Below are positions 41,401-47,400 of a stretch of 64,000 nt of DNA, piece after piece (positions within the stretch are counted from its first letter, which is position 1; each line of letters begins with the position of its first letter). The translations under genes and the position numbers were made by a program. Source of the DNA: Larix kaempferi (lineage: Eukaryota; Streptophyta; Pinopsida; Pinales; Pinaceae); assembly GCA_027924585.1 (NCBI GenBank), contig BSBM01001439.1:434001-498000 (forward strand), written 5' to 3'. The notes below the pieces were generated by a model, which was not told the DNA's origin, made no database searches, and saw nothing but the letters and a program-made list of their open reading frames with translations.

Positions 41401-44400
41401 CTTAAGCATTTTACCAACTTTAAAGTCTTTTGCCTTATCTTTGGTAACCAGCCAAAGCAAGAACACATTTATCAAGAAATGCAAACCTGCGCGATGATCT
41501 AGAATGGGCTCGCTGGATGGGAAATCATGAGTGTGAATAATGTCATCAAATTGCTTCCCAAACTAGCAGGTGCTTGCAGAGGATTCTTCTATCCAAGCTT
41601 GGATAGGACTAATAGACACATTTGCATGAAGAGGTAGATCAACCACTTCAACATACTGTTCCAAAGGGTTCTTATGACGATAACTTTGTGTAGAAGACCC
41701 AAGATGCTCCAGATCATAAGGAACCTCTGCTTGCGAAAATGAAGGTTGAGGTAGATCTTCATTTAACTGTACCCAATCTGATTCTTCATTATTGATGTTG
41801 ATATATGGCTCAGACTGATCACTAAGACAAACTACATGTTCTTCCTTCGTACAAAGATATCCCAAGGGCTCAAGATCCATGTTCTCTTCTGTAAAAACCT
41901 CATGGGTAGGATCTTCAATAAAACCATCAAGAGATTCAATACTCCCTCTTCTAGAAATGCCATAGATGGGATTAACAATAAAACCTTCAAAAGATTCCGG
42001 TTCCTCATTTTCTTCTTTAGACATGTCATAGATTGGATTTTCCATGAATGTCCAAGAATCCTTATCAACAACTTAATCAGACATGAGGGAGTCTTCATCA
42101 CTAGTATCATCCTCCAGGCTATACTTCTCCTCATCTTGATCACTATCATCTTCTTCGGAAAAAAGGTCACAAGGAATTAAACCTTCCAAACTCTCATCAT
42201 TATACGGAGAATAGGAACGAGTGTCATCATGCACATTACAGATTTCATCAGAAGTTTCGTTATAGGCTCCTGTAATGGTTTCTTCTTGAGGTAGATCTGG
42301 GGTACAAGCGTGATCATCATCACTGAAATAATCATGAAAGCATCCCCAATCTTCAATATCCTCTGTTACGGGGACATGGGGAGAGTCTTCAACAATGTTT
42401 GGACTTTGATAAACTTCTTCTGTAAGATCATTATTAATAGTGGGATTCATGGCTTCTCTAAGCTCTTTTAGATAATCGAAACCTCTGTTTAAAACAATTC
42501 TCATATATTCTTCACCATTATACCAAGTCTTTAAAAATATAGCCAAGAAATTTTCAAGGGATGTAATGCATTTATCAGGAAGACCATAATACCACATCCA
42601 AGCATCCCTCTCCAGAGTATTAACAAATGCTCGCATCATAGTATCTTGATGAAGCATGTTGAGATCAATTTCTACCATTTTAATAAAATATATGACGTGC
42701 ACAATAGTTGAATCACCATTTCCAAAAAACAGGGGAAGCTCAACATATCCCTTCCCTGAGAGACATGGCTTGTGGTTGGGAAAGCCCGGGATGCCTGAGA
42801 AATCTATGGGAGGATATGCACTGGAAATTTGATCTCCAGACTCTTCATCATCCATAGTGGCTATCAGTAGTATATTTTGAATCAATCATGCATTTTGTAC
42901 TGAACAATGAGCTTTAAAGACTTTACTATGTTGCATGGACTCATGCATGTCTGCCTTCCCCTCCATTATATATACACTAGAACTTAGACTAGCTTCCATG
43001 GTGGACTTGAGCTTGTACTTATGGTTTTCATGATATTTTGACCATGTGTCTCAGTGGCATTAAATTTGACTAGCGATCAGGTAGAGGTGTACGCAACACT
43101 TAGGGAGAAGCTTCCTACACATTCATGTATCTACATGGCTTATTTATGACTAAGAGACCAAGAGATTAGAGTGCCCAAACTTGAGGTTGACTTTCTATTT
43201 CAGTTATCATTTAGTTGAATTTAGTGCACGCCAGTAGCATTCTAGTTCAGTCTAGTTTAGTTGAGTTGACTTTCAGGTCACGTTTGTTACTATTTTTGGA
43301 GGTTGTTTTCCTTTGGTATATATCTATTCTCAGAGACCAGGGCACACTAGCTCAAGAAGCTTCCACTCATTTGTGCTAGTCTTGGGAAGTGCACCCTACT
43401 TGTGGTTACATGAGTGCATGGCTTAGTGAAGACTCTTTCTATTTTTATTTGGGAGTAACATGTACACAAAGCAAGTTTACTTCTAGGATCTAACTTCTTC
43501 TCTAAGCCAGGTTGAGCACATCACTTGAGGAAGATTCCTTTTGTTTTTGTGTGTACTCCATTACTTATTTTTTTGGCCTAGGGAGGCATGCCCTAGTGTA
43601 GGTTTGTCTCTCTCATGCATGTGTTTTTTTTTGGCATGTGGTCTATTGTTGAAGATGAATTGCATCTCACTTGTCTATTTTCAGATGCTTTTCATGTCTA
43701 GAAGGAGGGTGCACCCCTTGACATGTTTTTGGCTTTTGCACAATTTGAGCTTAGAAGAGGAGTTTTTGAGCTTAGATTTGTTCTATTCTTGTAGAGGAGT
43801 TTTTGAGCTTAGGTTTGTTCTATTCTTGATATTGTACTATATTTGGATCTTTTCTATTTTTGATCCATCTCCATTCTTAGTTTTCTTGATCTTTATAAAT
43901 GATTGTACAATCAAGGGACAAAGATATCAATGCTTTACTTATTCTCCCCCCCTTGCTTCCATTATTCTCCTAGAGATTTTCTGATTGAGAGCTAGCATTA
44001 GAGCACATGTAATGGTTGGATGAGTCAGTCAATATCGTGATTGTATCCAATTTGACATGGAGAAGTTGAAGAATCTTGGTTCCCCCAGGATCCTTGAGAG
44101 TGTTAGTGTGTTCCTACTTGTGTAGGATTTTTTCATTCTACGACCCTTGGCAATAAGATCTAATCAAATACTCTTTTCACAACTAGATTTGTCATCGAAG
44201 TGTGTAAGAACTTCTATATCTTAGTGCAGATCCTTGCTTTTATTGCAATCTTCATAGGAATTTAAGCTTGTAGGATTCATATAGTGTTCATTTGCCCTAC
44301 TTGTTTTCTATCACTCACTTTAAAAAGCAAAATAATTAAATATTTTACTTTTTCCCTTAGTTATTTTGGACAATATTGCAAAGAGAGTACTTGGGTTCAA

Positions 44401-47400
44401 CTTTTGAAGTTGTTCCTATATGTGTTTTTTGTTAATATTTGGCCGAGCTTTGATCTTCAATTCTTTTAGATGCAGAGACTTGAAGCAATGAGACAATTCA
44501 ATCCATGAAATTTATACAACCATAACACAAGATATACCCTGGGGAAAATCCTCAAAATTATGAGAACAAAAACCCCAACAATTCTTCTAAGTATAATATA
44601 ATGGATAGCAGAGAATGCTTTCTTTTACAACATAGCAGATTGCTTTCGGAAGATAAGAGATTACCAAAGACTCTTGATGAAGATACGAAAGTAATAGAGA
44701 AGAGAGATCAATCAGATGTGTGCCCAGCATAACAATAACAAGCACAAACAATACCCTGCACAAAGAGAAGCGCCTTGCCTTCAATGGAGAAGAGAATTCG
44801 CTTCACATTGGATTCATCAATCCCGTATAATATATTTCTACATTCTTCTCTTCTATTTTTAACTTCTAACTTCAGGATGAACTCGCCCTCAAATGGATGT
44901 ATTAATCTTGCATGCAGAGCAGTGTTATAAAAACCGACCCAGAACCGGCAAAATCGGTCGTTCCAATCGGTTCCAAGGGTTTTCCAGTCCATTCGCTCGA
45001 TTTAGCCCGTTTTTGACTGATTTTGTACGAAACCGACTAGTTTTCTCAAACCGGTCGGGTTCCGTACTGGGTTTCTCTGGGGCAAAAAACCAACGTTTTG
45101 AATTTTTTTTTTAATTAAAAAACCAAAAATTTTGGGCACGTCGGCTACCTCCCAAGTCCCGACTATGCTATCACAGTATCATGGATTCAAATTTCACACT
45201 GGTGTCTATGTTAGTTCTGTTACTTGTGTACAGTCACGGTGTATACTGCTAAGTTACCCACGGTCCCACTCCCAAGTCTCGAGCATGCTATCACGGATTC
45301 AAATTCCACAATGGCGGCTGTGTTAGTTTTGTTGTGTACAGTCACGGTGTATACGGGCCCCATAAGGATGCTTTATTAGTAATTATTAATTAGAGTGCCA
45401 GGTTTACTAGAGTGCCATGGTGGTTTGAAGTTTTAACTTTGTATAATTGTATTTTAATTTTTGTAACTTTGTGATTATATGTAACTTTATATGTAACTTT
45501 GTGACTATATGTAACTATATGTAACTATATGTAATTTTTGTAACTTTATGTGTTTGACTTTGAAGTTTCTCATGGTTTCGATTCACATGGATGCACATGG
45601 ATTGCACTCGGTGCTATTTTGGTTTTATACACTCTTACTTGCTATATACATGAGAAACTTTGCATATTTGTATATAATTGTTTGAATTCACATGGATGCA
45701 CATGAATATATATTTATTTTTTGAAAATATGAATATTTTATGTATTTTTACTCAACCGTTTTTTTGATCTAGTTTTTTTCCCGGTTTTTGTTCGGTTCCG
45801 GTCCGATTTCGGGTCCTGGGGTCGGCCGGTTCAACCACCGGTCCAGTTCTAATAACATTGATGCAGAGGTCCCCACTTCTCATGCAGTGCTTTATCTCAT
45901 TGAGCTGTCACTTAGGATGAACTCGCCTCTTAATTGAAAGCTTGCCCACTTAGTCAGGTGGCTAACTTAAGTGTCGACATGCAAGTGTCACAACTCACGT
46001 GTCATCTTTAGTTTAACATAAGTGTCGTCATGCAATAACACTTAATTAACTAGATCTTCTTTGTTGTCACTTAGTTAACTCTCTTTAACTGAAGTGTCGT
46101 CTTTTAGTTTAACTAAAGCGAAAACACTTTACTTAACTAGTCATTTTAATTTAACACTTAGTTAATTGAAATAATGCTGATTGATTTACTTGAAGTGACC
46201 ACTGTGAGTTCTTTAGTTAACTAAAGCATATATTTAATTGATGCTTTAACTGAAGCATTGATACTTAAGTTCTTAACTAAAGCTTTAACAATTCGAGTTC
46301 TCTTTAATTAGCTGAAGTGTCTGCATGGGCAATTTCGAATTCTCTTGATCTCTATGCTTTATCTTTTATTTCTTTATCTTTCACTGCATGGTCAATACGT
46401 GCTAACTTTAATTATTCATCACTTTACATTATTCTAAGAATAATTATCGGATACTATGATTATATTATATTATTCCGGACCAAATGATCATATGCTAAAG
46501 TAATTCACTTTAGAGGTGATCGATCACTAAAGGAGACTTAATAGCAATCTAGTGATCATGGTTAATAATACATCACACAACATTAAATGCTTTTAACAAG
46601 TAAAACATTACTTTAATACGGAAGGTCCACCTCTATACGGGAGGTCCTTCATGGACACCTTTATATGGAAGGTTCACATGAGAATCATGACTCGACACAC
46701 ACAATTCCGGAGTCTTGTCCAACAAGACTTTATAACATCATTACTTTGATCAAGTACCTCTATAAGGGAGGAATAACCTTTACACGGAAGACAATCAAAG
46801 TGCTCACCTCTATATGGGAGGATCAATCTTGGCTACACAAGATTGGTTTGGAGAATGTCTCCTGATGCTGTATATTTAACATTTTCTGCACTTTTTCGCC
46901 CTAAATATCTAGTTGGTCTGCATGTTTTTGCCTAGATTTAGGAAGGTACTATAGTTTATTGATTTTTGTGCATTTATGAGTACGTACTTGGAATCATTCA
47001 GTCGCACTTTATATAGTATTTTCTGTCAAAAACAAGTTTTGGTTGCTGCTTTTTGACTTTTCACATAGAAATAGGAGGGTTATTATAGTAATTTTGTATC
47101 AATTTGAGTGTGTACTTGCATATATTACTTATCTTTTGGTTTTGTTTTCTAGTGTTTTTAGTTACTTTTGTTTGCTGTTTTTTGTACTTTTAGTGCAGAA
47201 CAACAGTAAATTATCTCCAGTTAGGTTTATACTTGGAGATTTTTTCATTTAGGTTTAATTCACAAGTGTTTGTGCTTGCTCTCCACTTATTGCGCCGAGG
47301 GGCGCTCTACAACCCAGTATGAGGGAGCTCTTGTTAGTCGAGTGTTTGTCGATATTGGCCATAAATAACATTTGTATGAGGGAGATCTTGTAAGTCGAGT

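Noticed and set aside
43541-43984. 147-codon plus-strand frame
   Set aside because: T-rich sequence gives a hydrophobic product with no recognisable domain.
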